From the NCBI RefSeq assembly GCF_013870525.1, contig NZ_JACBXD010000045.1:1-64000 (forward strand): a stretch of 64,000 nucleotides of DNA, given 5' to 3'. The notes below the pieces were generated by a model. It was not told the DNA's origin and searched no databases. It saw nothing but the letters and a program-made list of their open reading frames with translations. A program made the position numbers and the translations under genes. The stretch comes from Amycolatopsis pittospori (GTDB taxonomy: Bacteria > Actinomycetota > Actinomycetes > Mycobacteriales > Pseudonocardiaceae). This document shows positions 43,735-53,037 of the stretch, in pieces. Positions within the stretch are counted from its first letter, which is position 1, and every line of letters begins with the position of its first letter.

Positions 43735-45324
43735 TCAGCGGATCAGCACACCCGGGTTGAGGATCCCCGCCGGGTCGAGGGCGCTCTTGGCCGCGGTGAG
43801 CGCGGCGGCGAACGGATCGGGACGCTGCCGGTCGTACCAGGGCCGATGATCGCGGCCGACGGCGTGGTGATGGGTGATCGTGCCGCCGTGGCCGGCGATC
43901 GCCTCGGAGACCGCGGCTTTGATCTCGTCCCATTGCGCGACCGTGCTCCCCCAGCGCCCGGCGGCGTAGATGCCGTAATAGGGCGCGGGGCCGTCGGGAT
44001 AGACATGGGTGAAGCGGCAGGTCACGACGCCGGCGCCCCCGCACACCTCGTCGATCGCGGCGCGGGCGGCCGACGTGATCGCTTCGTGGAACGCCTCGAA
44101 GTCGTCCCATGTGCAAGCGGTTTCGAAGGTCTCCACGATCAGGGAGCGCCGGGCGAGCGCGTCGCGCTGGTAGGGCATCCGCAGGAACGAAGACCGCCAT
44201 GCCGACGCCGAATCCCCTTCCCGACGGGCCGAATCCTTGCTGCGCCTGGCTTTCACCGTCCCACCGTGACCGACGGCCAGCTCCACCGCGCGATCCAGCC
44301 ATCCGTCGACCGGATGGTCCGCGGACTCGAACCCGACCAGCAGCAATCCCCCGCCCACGCTCGCACCGGCGTTGATGAAGGCTTCGGCGGGATCGAGCAG
44401 CCGGCAGTTCGACGGATGCAGCCCGGACTGCGCGATGGCGCGCGTGGCGCTGGCGGCGTCTTCCTGACGCTCGAAGGCGATCGACGCGGTGACCTGCCAA
44501 ACGGGCCGGTCCTGCAGGCGCATCCACGCTTCGGTGATCACGCCGAGCGTGCCTTCGGAGCCGAGGAACATCCGGTCCGGCGACGGACCGGCGCCCGACC
44601 CGGGCAGACGTCGCGACTCGCTGATCCCGGCCGGGGTGACGACGCGCATCGATTCGGTGAGATCGTCGATATGCGTGGCGAGTGTGGCGAAATGCCCGCC
44701 CGCGCGGGTGGCGAGCCAGCCGCCGAGCGTGGAATGGGCGAACGACTGCGGGAAATGCCGCAACGTCAGCCCCAGCGGGCGAAGCCGGTCTTCCAGCGCG
44801 GGTCCGTGGATCCCGGCCTGGATCCGGGCCGCGCGGCTGACCGTGTCCACTTCGAGCACCGTGTCGAGGCCGGTCAGATCCATCGACACCGCGGGCCCGT
44901 CGAACCGCGGCTCGACGCCGCCGACCACGGAACTCCCGCCACCGTAAGGAATAAGTGCGATCGCGGCGTCCGAGCACCAGTCGAGGAGGTCGACGACGTC
45001 CTGCTCCGAACGCGGGCGGGCGACCAGATCCGGCAGGTGGTCGACCTGCCCGAGGAGGTTGCGGACGACGTCACGGAACGCTTTGCCCCGACCGTGGGAC
45101 AACCGGTCGACGGGGTCGTCACCGCACAACGCGGCCAGCGCCGACGGCGGTCGGATCCGTGACGGCGGTACGGCGAGATCCGACGGCTCGGGCGGGCCGT
45201 GGTCGGTGAAGTCGTGACCGGGCAGTACCGCCACAGTGCGCGCGACGAGCGCGTCGGACTCCTCCGCCGACAGGGCACCGGCTGTGGTGCCCCAACCCCA
45301 CCAGGAACGTTCCTCGGTCGACAT
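43735..45324 (-). CDS. FAD-binding oxidase, alkyl-DHAP synthase-like
   Basis: 529 residues, VAO/PCMH family. FAD-binding phrases PYGGGSSVVGGVEP (about 125-138), STLGGWLATRAGG and FLGSEGTLGVITEA are present. C-terminal residues THHHAVGRDHRPWY and LDPAGILNPGVL complete the family pattern. It resembles eukaryotic and mycobacterial alkyldihydroxyacetonephosphate synthase/glycolate oxidase-like proteins. The natural substrate may be an alpha-hydroxy acid. It is convergent with the aryl-CoA ligase, so it is probably a separate transcript. Confidence 0.88.
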   Translation of the reverse strand: MSTEERSWWGWGTTAGALSAEESDALVARTVAVLPGHDFTDHGPPEPSDLAVPPSRIRPPSALAALCGDDPVDRLSHGRGKAFRDVVRNLLGQVDHLPDLVARPRSEQDVVDLLDWCSDAAIALIPYGGGSSVVGGVEPRFDGPAVSMDLTGLDTVLEVDTVSRAARIQAGIHGPALEDRLRPLGLTLRHFPQSFAHSTLGGWLATRAGGHFATLATHIDDLTESMRVVTPAGISESRRLPGSGAGPSPDRMFLGSEGTLGVITEAWMRLQDRPVWQVTASIAFERQEDAASATRAIAQSGLHPSNCRLLDPAEAFINAGASVGGGLLLVGFESADHPVDGWLDRAVELAVGHGGTVKARRSKDSARREGDSASAWRSSFLRMPYQRDALARRSLIVETFETACTWDDFEAFHEAITSAARAAIDEVCGGAGVVTCRFTHVYPDGPAPYYGIYAAGRWGSTVAQWDEIKAAVSEAIAGHGGTITHHHAVGRDHRPWYDRQRPDPFAAALTAAKSALDPAGILNPGVLIR

Positions 45325-45412
45325 CGTTGTCCCCGTCCAATCTGACTCCCCAGTAAGTTACTTTTCGGTCAGTTGCCATGTCAACGAACGCTCCCCGAAC
45401 TCGACGAACTCG

Positions 45413-45479
45413 CGTGCCGTCCGTCCAATCACGTGTGCCGTCCGTCCAATCACGCGTGCCGTCCGCCCAATCACGCGTG
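45413..45479. repeat. Three tandem 21-nt repeats
   Basis: Units at 45413-45433, 45434-45454 and 45455-45475 are CGTGCCGTCCGTCCAATCAC plus G, with one or two changes in each later unit. An additional CGTG follows. The 389-bp gap between the FAD oxidase and the GH2 gene also holds the palindromes described next; no gene is visible. Confidence 0.85.
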
Positions 45480-45551
45480 TTACGCCTTGAGTCACAAGCG
45501 TCCTCCAGGACAGCTCCGGCCAGACCGACCGATTCGAGGCCTTCGACGCTT

Positions 45552-45563
45552 TACAACGTTGTA
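45552..45563. promoter_or_regulatory. LacI-type operator upstream of the GH2 gene
   Basis: TACAACGTTGTA is a perfect 12-nt palindrome with a central CG. A second AACG site occurs 11 bp downstream (ATCAACGATGT). The core CAACGTTG recurs at 45721-45728, just inside the GH2 coding region. Cores spaced about one helical turn apart fit LacI family binding; no LacI gene is adjacent. Confidence 0.5.
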
Positions 45564-45713
45564 TCAACGATGTAAAAACATCCTGACGGCTTGCCGTGGC
45601 CCGGCTCACACCTGCTCCCCACTCGGCCACGGGGTCGTTTCCACGCCTGCACAAGTCCAGCGGGAGGCGCACCTCCGCCGAGGCGGCCGCCCCCGGAGAA
45701 GGGTGTCGAGCAG

Positions 45714-48248
45714 ATGTTGTCAACGTTGTCACCACATCGCCCCCGAGGTACGGCCAGAACCACCGGACGGTTCCGAAAGACCCTGACCGCCGCGGTGGCC
45801 GTCGTCTCCGCCCTGGCGTTGACCTCGGGCGCCGCGACGGCCGCGGAGAGCGGCTGGAAGATGGGCAAGCCGCGGATGATCACGCCGTGGACCAATCAGG
45901 TGTCGCCCACCAACGCCTTGCCCGAGTACCCGCGGCCGCAACTGGTGCGCGAGGACTGGCAGAACCTCAACGGGGTGTGGGAATTCGCCGGCGCCGCCCC
46001 CGGCGAGGTCCCGCCGTTCGGCGAGAAGCTCGCCGAGAAGATCCTGGTCCCCTACCCGGCCGAATCGGCGCTTTCCGGGATCCAGCGCCACGAGGACTTC
46101 ATGTGGTACCGCCGCACGTTCACGGTGCCGAAGGACTGGAAGGTGGGCAAGGACAACAACCTCCGGATCAACTTCGGCGCCGTCGACTACAAGGCGAAGG
46201 TCTACGTCAACGGCAAGGAGGTGGCCGCACACCAGGGCGGCTACGGCGCGTTCTCCGCGGACGTGACCTCGGCACTGAAGGCCAAGGGAGACCAGGAGAT
46301 CATCGTCGGCGTCGAGGACCGTGCCGACGCCACCTGGCAGCCTGTCGGCAAACAGCGGCTGGTCCCCGACCGCGGGATCTTCTACGAAGGAGCCTCGGGC
46401 ATCTGGCAGACGGTGTGGATGGAACCCGTCGCGGCCAAGCACATCGGCACCCTCGGCATGGTCCCCGACCTCAAGTCCTCCACGCTCAAGCTCACCGTCG
46501 ACACCGGCGGGAACTCCGGGCTGACCGTCGAGGCCGTGGTGCGCGACGGCAAGAAGGTGGTCAGTCGCAGCAAGGCCTCCGCTGCCGGGACGCTCTCGCT
46601 GCCGGTGCCCAAGGCCAAGCTCTGGTCACCGGATTCGCCCTTCCTCTACGACCTCGACGTCGAACTGAAGGACGGCCGCCGCACCGTCGACAAGGTTTCG
46701 TCCTACTTCGGCATGCGTGAGTTCGGCACCGCGAAGGGCGCCGACGGCAAACTCCGGTTCACGTTGAACGGCAAGATCCTCTTCCTGCAGTCCACTTTGG
46801 ACCAGGGCTACTGGCCGGACGGCATCTACACCGCGCCCACCGACCAGGCGCTGCGCTTCGACCTCGAACAGCACAAGGTCCTCGGGTTCAACACGGTCCG
46901 CAAACACATCAAGACCGAACCCGATCGCTGGTACGCCCACGCCGACAGGCTCGGCCTCCTCGTCTGGCAGGACATGCCGTCGATGCGTACCGGCGGACGT
47001 CCGCCGGTCGACGCCCAGCAGCAGTTCAAGGTCGAGCTGAAAGAACTGGTGGAGCAGAAGAAGAACTGGACCTCGATCGTCGGCTACGTGCCGTTCAACG
47101 AGGGCTGGGCCGAGTGGTCGCGCGAGGAGACCGGGAAGGTCGCCGAAAGCGTCAAGGCGCAGGATCCGACACGGCTGGTCAACGCGCACAGCGGGGTCAA
47201 CTGCTGCGACTCCCTCGGTGACTCGGGCAAGGGAGACGTCCTCGACTGGCACGCCTACCCCGGTCCCGCGAGGCCGATGCCCGACGCCAAGCGGATCTCG
47301 ATCGACGGCGAGCACGGTGGCTACGGTCTCGAAGTCAAGGACCACATGTGGTTCGGCGAAGGCCACGCCTACGAGATGGTGAAGGACCAAGCGACGCTGA
47401 ACAGCCGCTACGTCCAGAACCAGCGCGACGTGCTCACCTCGGCACAGAGCTGCGGCATCAGCGGCTCGATCTACACGCAGATCACCGACGTCGAGCATGA
47501 GGTCAACGGCTTCTTCACCTACGACAGGCAGGTGAAGAAGATGGACTTCGCGCAGGTGCGCGCGGTCAACCAGGCGATCATCCGCAACGCCGACGGCAGT
47601 GGTTCCGGCGCACCCGACCCGGGCCCCGGCACTCCGGGACTCACCGGCGTGCATGCCTACAAGTTCGACGAGGGCACCGGATCCAGCGCGGCGGATTCGG
47701 TCGGCGGCGCCAACGCGACGCTGACCAACGCGCAGTGGGCCGGCGGAGTCGAGGGTGGTGCGCTGGCGTTCGCGGGCAACGGCCAGGCCGACACCGGAAA
47801 GAACCTCGTCGACACGGCGGGCAGCTACTCGGTCTCGGCGTGGGCGAAGCTGGACGAGGCGAGCGGCGCGTTCCAGACCGTCGTCAGCCAGGACACCGAC
47901 CGCGACAGCGCGTTCTTCCTGCAGTACTCCGGGCAGGACCAGCGGTGGGCGATGAGCTTCGTCGGTCTCCGTGCCTTGTCACCGGAGAAGCCGGAAGTCG
48001 GCCGCTGGTATCACCTGACCGGCGTCCGCGACGCGAAGGCCGGCACGTTGTCGCTCTACGTCGACGGTAAGAAGGTCGCCTCTCAGAACGCCTGCTCCGC
48101 TCAGCCGAGCACCGGCCGCACGGTGATCGGCCGCGGGCAGTACGGCGGCCAGCAGGTCGACTTCCTGCGCGGGGCGGTGGACGACGTCCGGCTCTACGAC
48201 CGGCCGCTGTCCGACGCCGAGGTCGCGACCCTCGCGAAACGCGACTGA
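45714..48248 (+). CDS. Secreted GH2 glycoside hydrolase with LamG-like domain
   Basis: 844 residues from ATG 45714; upstream sequence in frame is Pro/Arg-rich and not protein-like. Signal peptide ends near ATAAE. GH2 sandwich domain (RREDFMWYRRTFTVP-like: HEDFMWYRRTFTVPKDWK, INFGAVDYKAKVYVNGKEVA), then the TIM barrel with acid/base Glu in VPFNEGWAEW and likely nucleophile in ISIDGEHGGYG. A C-terminal LamG/concanavalin-like domain (about 665-840) follows a Pro/Gly linker and may bind carbohydrate. GH2 includes beta-galactosidases, mannosidases and glucuronidases; the substrate is not resolved. Expected to work outside the cell. Confidence 0.9.
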   Translation: MLSTLSPHRPRGTARTTGRFRKTLTAAVAVVSALALTSGAATAAESGWKMGKPRMITPWTNQVSPTNALPEYPRPQLVREDWQNLNGVWEFAGAAPGEVPPFGEKLAEKILVPYPAESALSGIQRHEDFMWYRRTFTVPKDWKVGKDNNLRINFGAVDYKAKVYVNGKEVAAHQGGYGAFSADVTSALKAKGDQEIIVGVEDRADATWQPVGKQRLVPDRGIFYEGASGIWQTVWMEPVAAKHIGTLGMVPDLKSSTLKLTVDTGGNSGLTVEAVVRDGKKVVSRSKASAAGTLSLPVPKAKLWSPDSPFLYDLDVELKDGRRTVDKVSSYFGMREFGTAKGADGKLRFTLNGKILFLQSTLDQGYWPDGIYTAPTDQALRFDLEQHKVLGFNTVRKHIKTEPDRWYAHADRLGLLVWQDMPSMRTGGRPPVDAQQQFKVELKELVEQKKNWTSIVGYVPFNEGWAEWSREETGKVAESVKAQDPTRLVNAHSGVNCCDSLGDSGKGDVLDWHAYPGPARPMPDAKRISIDGEHGGYGLEVKDHMWFGEGHAYEMVKDQATLNSRYVQNQRDVLTSAQSCGISGSIYTQITDVEHEVNGFFTYDRQVKKMDFAQVRAVNQAIIRNADGSGSGAPDPGPGTPGLTGVHAYKFDEGTGSSAADSVGGANATLTNAQWAGGVEGGALAFAGNGQADTGKNLVDTAGSYSVSAWAKLDEASGAFQTVVSQDTDRDSAFFLQYSGQDQRWAMSFVGLRALSPEKPEVGRWYHLTGVRDAKAGTLSLYVDGKKVASQNACSAQPSTGRTVIGRGQYGGQQVDFLRGAVDDVRLYDRPLSDAEVATLAKRD
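45719..45730. promoter_or_regulatory. Second CAACGTTG operator core inside the GH2 start region
   Basis: CAACGTTG at 45721-45728 lies a few codons after the ATG, 169 bp downstream of the first palindrome. A pair of sites around the promoter could allow DNA looping. This is inference from sequence alone. Confidence 0.35.
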
Positions 48249-48252
48249 CGGA

Positions 48253-48287
48253 CACGCGGCGCCGGGAACCACTCCCGGCGCCGCGTG
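48253..48287 (+). terminator. 15-bp hairpin after the GH2 gene
   Basis: Perfect stem CACGCGGCGCCGGGA (48253-48267) pairing with 48273-48287, loop ACCAC, five bases past the stop. Confidence 0.9.
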
Positions 48288-48379
48288 ATCGGTTCCGCAC
48301 TTCCGAAGAACCCGACAGGGCGCGAAACGAGAAGACTGGACATCGAAAGTCCAGTGATCGCGCGCGTGGAGGGGTCTAG

Positions 48380-49339
48380 TTGAAGGTCATCGCCATCGAG
48401 GAGCATTTCACCCACCCGACCTTGTACAACGAGGAAGGCGAGGGTGAGCTGGGCGACCACCCGATCATGGCGGGGATCCGGAAGAAGCTCCGTGACCTGG
48501 GCCGGGGCAGGATCGCCGACATGGACGCGGCGGGCATCGACGTCCAGGTCCTCTCGCACGCCGTCCCCGGCGCGGAAGCGCTGAAGCCCGAGGAAGCACA
48601 CCGGGCGAGCCAAGCGAACGACGCGCTCGCCGACGCGATCTCCCACCATCCCGACCGGTTCGCCGGTTTCGCCGCCCTCCCGGTCCAGGCACCGGACGCC
48701 GCGGCCGACGAACTCCGCCGCGCGGTGGAAGAACTCGGGCTTAAGGGCGCGATGCTCAACGGCCTCACCACCGGCCGGTTCCTCGACGACGCCGCGTTCC
48801 AGCCGGTGCTCGCCGCCGCCGAAGCACTCCGGGTCCCCCTGTACCTGCATCCCGCGCTCCCGCCGAAACCCGTGCTGGACGCCTATTTCTCGGGGCTTTC
48901 CGAACTGCAGGCCGACAATCTCGCGACCGCCGCCTGGGGCTGGCATTCGGAGACCGCGGTGCACCTGCTGCGCCTCATCGTCTCCGGTGTCCTCGACGAA
49001 TACCCCGGCCTGCAGATCATCATCGGGCATATGGGCGAGATGATCCCGTTCGCGTTGTCGCGGATCGACACCGTGCTGACGCCGATCAACGAGCACCTGC
49101 GTCAGCCGGTCGCGGACTATTTCAAGACGAACGTGCACATCACGACCAGCGGCTACGCCACGTTCCCGCCACTGCAGCTCGCGCTGGCCGTACTGGGCGC
49201 CGACCGGATCATCTTCTCGGTCGACCACCCGTACACCCCGAACGAGCCCATGGTGAATCTGCTCAAGACCGCGCCCATCGACGAGGCCGACCGCGAGAAG
49301 ATCGCGCACGGCAACGTCGAGAAGCTACTGCGTCTTTAA
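48380..49339 (+). CDS. Amidohydrolase family 2 (resorcylate decarboxylase-like)
   Basis: 319 residues from TTG 48380 (GTGGAGGGG upstream). TIM-barrel metal enzyme: N-terminal EEHF in place of the more usual DxHxH, then LYLHP near 155, IIIGHMGE near 213 and FSVDHPYTPNE near 280. These match the ACMSD/gamma-resorcylate decarboxylase group, which removes CO2 from hydroxybenzoates using a divalent metal. EEHF in this group is normal. The aryl-CoA ligase nearby suggests aromatic metabolism, but they are not in one operon. Confidence 0.85.
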   Translation: MKVIAIEEHFTHPTLYNEEGEGELGDHPIMAGIRKKLRDLGRGRIADMDAAGIDVQVLSHAVPGAEALKPEEAHRASQANDALADAISHHPDRFAGFAALPVQAPDAAADELRRAVEELGLKGAMLNGLTTGRFLDDAAFQPVLAAAEALRVPLYLHPALPPKPVLDAYFSGLSELQADNLATAAWGWHSETAVHLLRLIVSGVLDEYPGLQIIIGHMGEMIPFALSRIDTVLTPINEHLRQPVADYFKTNVHITTSGYATFPPLQLALAVLGADRIIFSVDHPYTPNEPMVNLLKTAPIDEADREKIAHGNVEKLLRL

Positions 49340-50971
49340 CTCCACCCAGTCCTGGACGATGTCGCCGAGCACGGGCAGGGTCACCTGCCCGTGGCTCAGC
49401 ACGACGTCGTGGAAGTCCCGGATGTCGAAGGCCTCGCCCAGCCGTTCCTCGGCGAAGGCGCGCAACCGCTGGATCTCCAGCCTGCCCGTCATGTACGACA
49501 GGGCCTGGCCGGGCCGGTCGATGTAGCGGTCGATTTCGGATTCCGCTTCGACGTCGCTGAGCACGCAATGCTCACGAAGGTAATCGAGGCACTGCTGACG
49601 GCTCCAGCCCAGCGCGTGCAGCCCGGTGTCGACGACCAGCCTCGCCGCACGCAGTGAGTCCTCGGCGACCATGCCGAGCCGCATCACGTCGCTGGAGTAC
49701 AGGCCCATCTCGTCGGCGAGCCGTTCGGTGTAGAGCGCCCAGCCTTCGTCGAACGCGGACAACGGGACCAGCGTCCGCAACCGCGGGACCCCGGCCAGGC
49801 CATAGGACAGGCCCGCCTGGAAGTGGTGCCCTGGCACGGCTTCGTGGAAGGCGACGGATTCCGCGGTGAACCGGAATCGCTCGGTCACCCGGTAGGTGTT
49901 GGTGTAGTAGAGGCCCGGACGGCTGCCGTCGGCCGACGGCGTCAGGTAGTACGCCGAGGCGGCGACCGGCCCTTCCGATTCCGGAACGGCCCGCACCACG
50001 CATTCGGTGGACGGCGTCCGGCGGAACCAGCCGGATGCGGCGGCCGTGGCCCGCGCGACCGCCTCCGTCGCGGTGTCGAGCATGTCGTCGGCGTCCCGCC
50101 AGCGCAGCGACGGGTCGGTGCGCATCCGGTGACGGACCGCCGCGGGGTCGCTCTCGCCGAACGCGGCGACGCCGAGCCGCCGGTACTCCTCGTCCAGCGC
50201 GCGGCCGAGTTCGAGGCCGGCGCGGTGCAGTTCCACCGGCGAGATCCCGGTGGTGGTGTGCGTGCGAGCCAGCCGTTCGTAGTACTCCTTGCCGCCTTCC
50301 AGCCAGCAGAGCCCCGGCCGTTCGTCGGGACGGCCGCGACCGGCGATCTCTCGGGCGAGCATCTCGCGGTAGGCGACGAGCGCAGGCCGGACCTCGTCGG
50401 CGAGCAACCGCTCCCGCCGCGCCGTCCGATCTCCGGACAGCGGCGGGAGCAGCAAGGCGTTGGGTTCGGCGGCCAGGAACCGGTCGACGTGGGCGATGGC
50501 GCCGCGCACCCCGCGTTCCACCGGTGTCCGGTCCGCCTCGATCCCGGCGCGGTGCCGGTCCGCCAGCGCCGCGAAGAACCCCGGAATCGCCGCCATCCTG
50601 GCGAGGTAGTCCTCCTCGGCCTGGTCCCCCGACGGTGTCAGTTGCGGGAGCCAGGCCAGCGCGCCCGCTCCCTCCGCCGCCAGCGGATCGGCCAGGGTGA
50701 ACTCGAGCAGCCGGGCATCGAGCCGGGCCAAGAGCGATTCCGCGTGGTAGACGACGACGCCGAGCGTGACGTGGTCCGGATCGGTCGACCGCGCCGCCAG
50801 GTCGGCGACTCGTACGGCGACCTCCCGCAGCCGCGCGTCACCCGCTTCGGAGACGTCTCGCAGTTCGTGGTCGTGCCCCGGAATGTTGTCGAGGGTCGCC
50901 ATCAGCGGAAGCTCGGCCGCGAGGGCGTCCAGGATCTCGTCGGCGAGCTCGGCCGCGGTCGGGTGGTTCAT
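49325..50971 (-). CDS. DUF885 family putative metallopeptidase
   Basis: 548 residues, no signal peptide. The characteristic zinc-site-like motif is FHEAVPGHHFQ near residue 390, followed by PLSAFDEGWALYTERLADEM. RRTPSTECVVRAVPESEGPV and AYYLTPSADGSRPGLYYTNT precede it. DUF885 proteins resemble M-type carboxypeptidases, but activity is rarely shown. The 3' end overlaps the amidohydrolase gene by 15 bases on the other strand. Confidence 0.88.
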   Translation of the reverse strand: MNHPTAAELADEILDALAAELPLMATLDNIPGHDHELRDVSEAGDARLREVAVRVADLAARSTDPDHVTLGVVVYHAESLLARLDARLLEFTLADPLAAEGAGALAWLPQLTPSGDQAEEDYLARMAAIPGFFAALADRHRAGIEADRTPVERGVRGAIAHVDRFLAAEPNALLLPPLSGDRTARRERLLADEVRPALVAYREMLAREIAGRGRPDERPGLCWLEGGKEYYERLARTHTTTGISPVELHRAGLELGRALDEEYRRLGVAAFGESDPAAVRHRMRTDPSLRWRDADDMLDTATEAVARATAAASGWFRRTPSTECVVRAVPESEGPVAASAYYLTPSADGSRPGLYYTNTYRVTERFRFTAESVAFHEAVPGHHFQAGLSYGLAGVPRLRTLVPLSAFDEGWALYTERLADEMGLYSSDVMRLGMVAEDSLRAARLVVDTGLHALGWSRQQCLDYLREHCVLSDVEAESEIDRYIDRPGQALSYMTGRLEIQRLRAFAEERLGEAFDIRDFHDVVLSHGQVTLPVLGDIVQDWVELKTQ

Positions 50972-51011
50972 ATCCGATGACTACCAGACACCGTCGGGTT
51001 CCCGCTGGCAT

Positions 51012-52133
51012 TCACCCGACGAGGCCGATGACCCGTTCCGTCGGTCCCGTGTACGCGCTCGACGGCCGGATCAGGCTGTTGTCCGCCAGTTGCTCGGCGA
51101 TATGCGCGGTCCAGCCGGTGATCCGGGCGGCCACGAAGATCGGGGTGAACACCGGGGTGTCGAAGCCGATCAGGTGGTACGCGGGGCCTGCCGGGTAGTC
51201 GAGGTTGGGGTGCAGGCCTTTCGCGTCGCGCATCGCGCGGGCGAGGGCTTCGTAGAGGTCGAGCAGGTGGTGGCCGCCGCGCAGTTCGGCGATCTCCTGC
51301 AGGGCCCGGCGCATCGTGGGGACTCGCGAATCGCCCTTCTTGTAGACGCGGTGCCCGAAGCCCATGATCTTGCGCCTCTCCGCGAGAGCCTTGTCGAGCC
51401 AGGCTTCGGCGTTGTCCGAGGTGCCGATCTCCTCGAACGTCGTCATCACCGCTTCGTTGGCGCCGCCGTGCAGCGGGCCCTTGAGCGCGCCGATGGCGGC
51501 GGTGACGGCACTGTAGAGGTCCGAGAGTGTGGAAGTGACGACGCGGGACGTGAACGTCGAGGCGTTGAAGCTGTGCTCCGCGTAGAGGACCAGCGACGTC
51601 TCGAAGGCGCGGACGATGACGGGTTCGGGAACCGCGCCGAGCGTCATGTACAGGAAGTTCTCCGCGTAGCCGAGGTCGTCACGCGGCGCGAGCGGGAGCA
51701 GGCCATGTCGCCGCCGCTGGGTCAGGGCGACGACGGCGGGAAGCGCGGCGAACAACCGCAGTGCCTTGGCACGGTTGGCTTCCAGGCTGTTGTCGTCCTC
51801 GTGCGGGTCGTGTGCGCCGAGGATGCTGACCGCGGTGCGCAGGGTGTCCATCGGATGCGCGGTCTCGGGCAGCGACAGCAGGGTCATGACCAGATCCGTC
51901 GGCAGGGCCCGCTGGGCGCGCTCGGCTTCGGACTGCGCGGCGAGTTGGGCCGGAGTCGGCAACTCCCCGTACCAGAGCAGGTAGGCGACCTCCTCGAACC
52001 GGCACCGCCGGGCGAGGTCCTGGACGGGATAACCCCGGTAGGTCAGTGAATTCGTGTTTGGATTGACCATCGACACCTCGGTGGTGTCGACGACGACACC
52101 GGCGAGTCCTTTGTGGATATCGGGTGCGGACAT
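51012..52133 (-). CDS. prpC: 2-methylcitrate synthase (citrate synthase family)
   Basis: 373 residues from ATG 52133 (GAGGGG upstream). Citrate-synthase active-site features are visible: His in GPLHGGANEAV, GFGHRVYK and the region LDYPAGPAYHLIGFDTPVFT. Forms 2-methylcitrate from propionyl-CoA and oxaloacetate. Ten bases after prpB in the same direction, and part of prpDBC. Its identity as PrpC rather than a housekeeping citrate synthase rests mainly on that context. The longer frame upstream is not coding. Confidence 0.92.
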   Translation of the reverse strand: MSAPDIHKGLAGVVVDTTEVSMVNPNTNSLTYRGYPVQDLARRCRFEEVAYLLWYGELPTPAQLAAQSEAERAQRALPTDLVMTLLSLPETAHPMDTLRTAVSILGAHDPHEDDNSLEANRAKALRLFAALPAVVALTQRRRHGLLPLAPRDDLGYAENFLYMTLGAVPEPVIVRAFETSLVLYAEHSFNASTFTSRVVTSTLSDLYSAVTAAIGALKGPLHGGANEAVMTTFEEIGTSDNAEAWLDKALAERRKIMGFGHRVYKKGDSRVPTMRRALQEIAELRGGHHLLDLYEALARAMRDAKGLHPNLDYPAGPAYHLIGFDTPVFTPIFVAARITGWTAHIAEQLADNSLIRPSSAYTGPTERVIGLVG

Positions 52134-52143
52134 CGTGTTCCCC

Positions 52144-53037
52144 TCAGACGCGGAAAGTGTGGACGTTCTCGTCGAAAGTGCTGTAGGCCTGGTAATCGAG
52201 GAGGTCGTAGAGATCGCGGCGGTGCTGCATCCGGTCGAGGAGACCTTCCTGAGTTCCTTGTCCGGCAAGGACGTCCAGGCCGGCTTCCGCGGCGTGCATC
52301 GCCAGGCGCAGCAGGGTGACCGGGTAGATCACGATGTTCACGCCCAGGGATTGCAGCGTTTTCGCGTCCAGCAGCTCGCTCTTCCCGAACTCGGTCATGT
52401 TCGCCAGGATCGGGACGTCGACGGCGCCGCGCAGCCGTTCGAAGTCGGCCGGATTCCGCATCGCTTCGGGGAAGATGAGGTCGGCTCCGGCATCGGCGTA
52501 GGCCTTCGCGCGGTCGATGGCGTCGTCGATCCCGTGCACGGCGGCCGCGTCGGTGCGGGCCGCGATGACGAAGTCGGGATCACGGCGAGCGGCGACGGCG
52601 GCGGCGATCCGCCGGACCGCGACGTCGGTCTCGACGACGTCCTTGCCGTCGAGATGGCCGCAACGTTTGGGGTTCACCTGATCCTCCAGGTGCATCCCGG
52701 CGACGCCGGCGTCTTCGAGGATCTGCACGGTGCGGGCGGCGTTCATCGGCTCACCGAACCCGGTGTCGGCGTCGACCAGCGCGGGCAGCGCCGTGACCCG
52801 GGCGATCTGCTGCGCACGCGTGGCGACCTCGGTGAGTGTGGTCAGCCCGATGTCGGGCAGGCCGAGATCCGCCGAAAGGACAGCCCCGGAGATGTAGACG
52901 CCCTCGAAACCGCGTCGCTCGACGAGTTTCGCCGACAACGGGTTGAACGCGCCCGGAAAGCGTTGCAGTGTCCCGGAGTTCAGCCCGGTACGGAACGCGG
53001 CCCGTTTCTGCCCGGCGGAGGGAGCGGCGTGCAGCAT
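52144..53037 (-). CDS. prpB: 2-methylisocitrate lyase
   Basis: 297 residues. ICL/PEP mutase fold with the catalytic loop KRCGHLDGKD (Cys near 125) and the metal-site segments PALVDADTGFGEP and HLEDQVNPK. It cleaves 2-methylisocitrate to pyruvate and succinate. The start ATG at 53037 overlaps the prpD stop by one base. This lyase is not always encoded beside prpD and prpC in mycobacteria, where isocitrate lyase can substitute, so this operon is complete. Confidence 0.93.
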   Translation of the reverse strand: MLHAAPSAGQKRAAFRTGLNSGTLQRFPGAFNPLSAKLVERRGFEGVYISGAVLSADLGLPDIGLTTLTEVATRAQQIARVTALPALVDADTGFGEPMNAARTVQILEDAGVAGMHLEDQVNPKRCGHLDGKDVVETDVAVRRIAAAVAARRDPDFVIAARTDAAAVHGIDDAIDRAKAYADAGADLIFPEAMRNPADFERLRGAVDVPILANMTEFGKSELLDAKTLQSLGVNIVIYPVTLLRLAMHAAEAGLDVLAGQGTQEGLLDRMQHRRDLYDLLDYQAYSTFDENVHTFRV

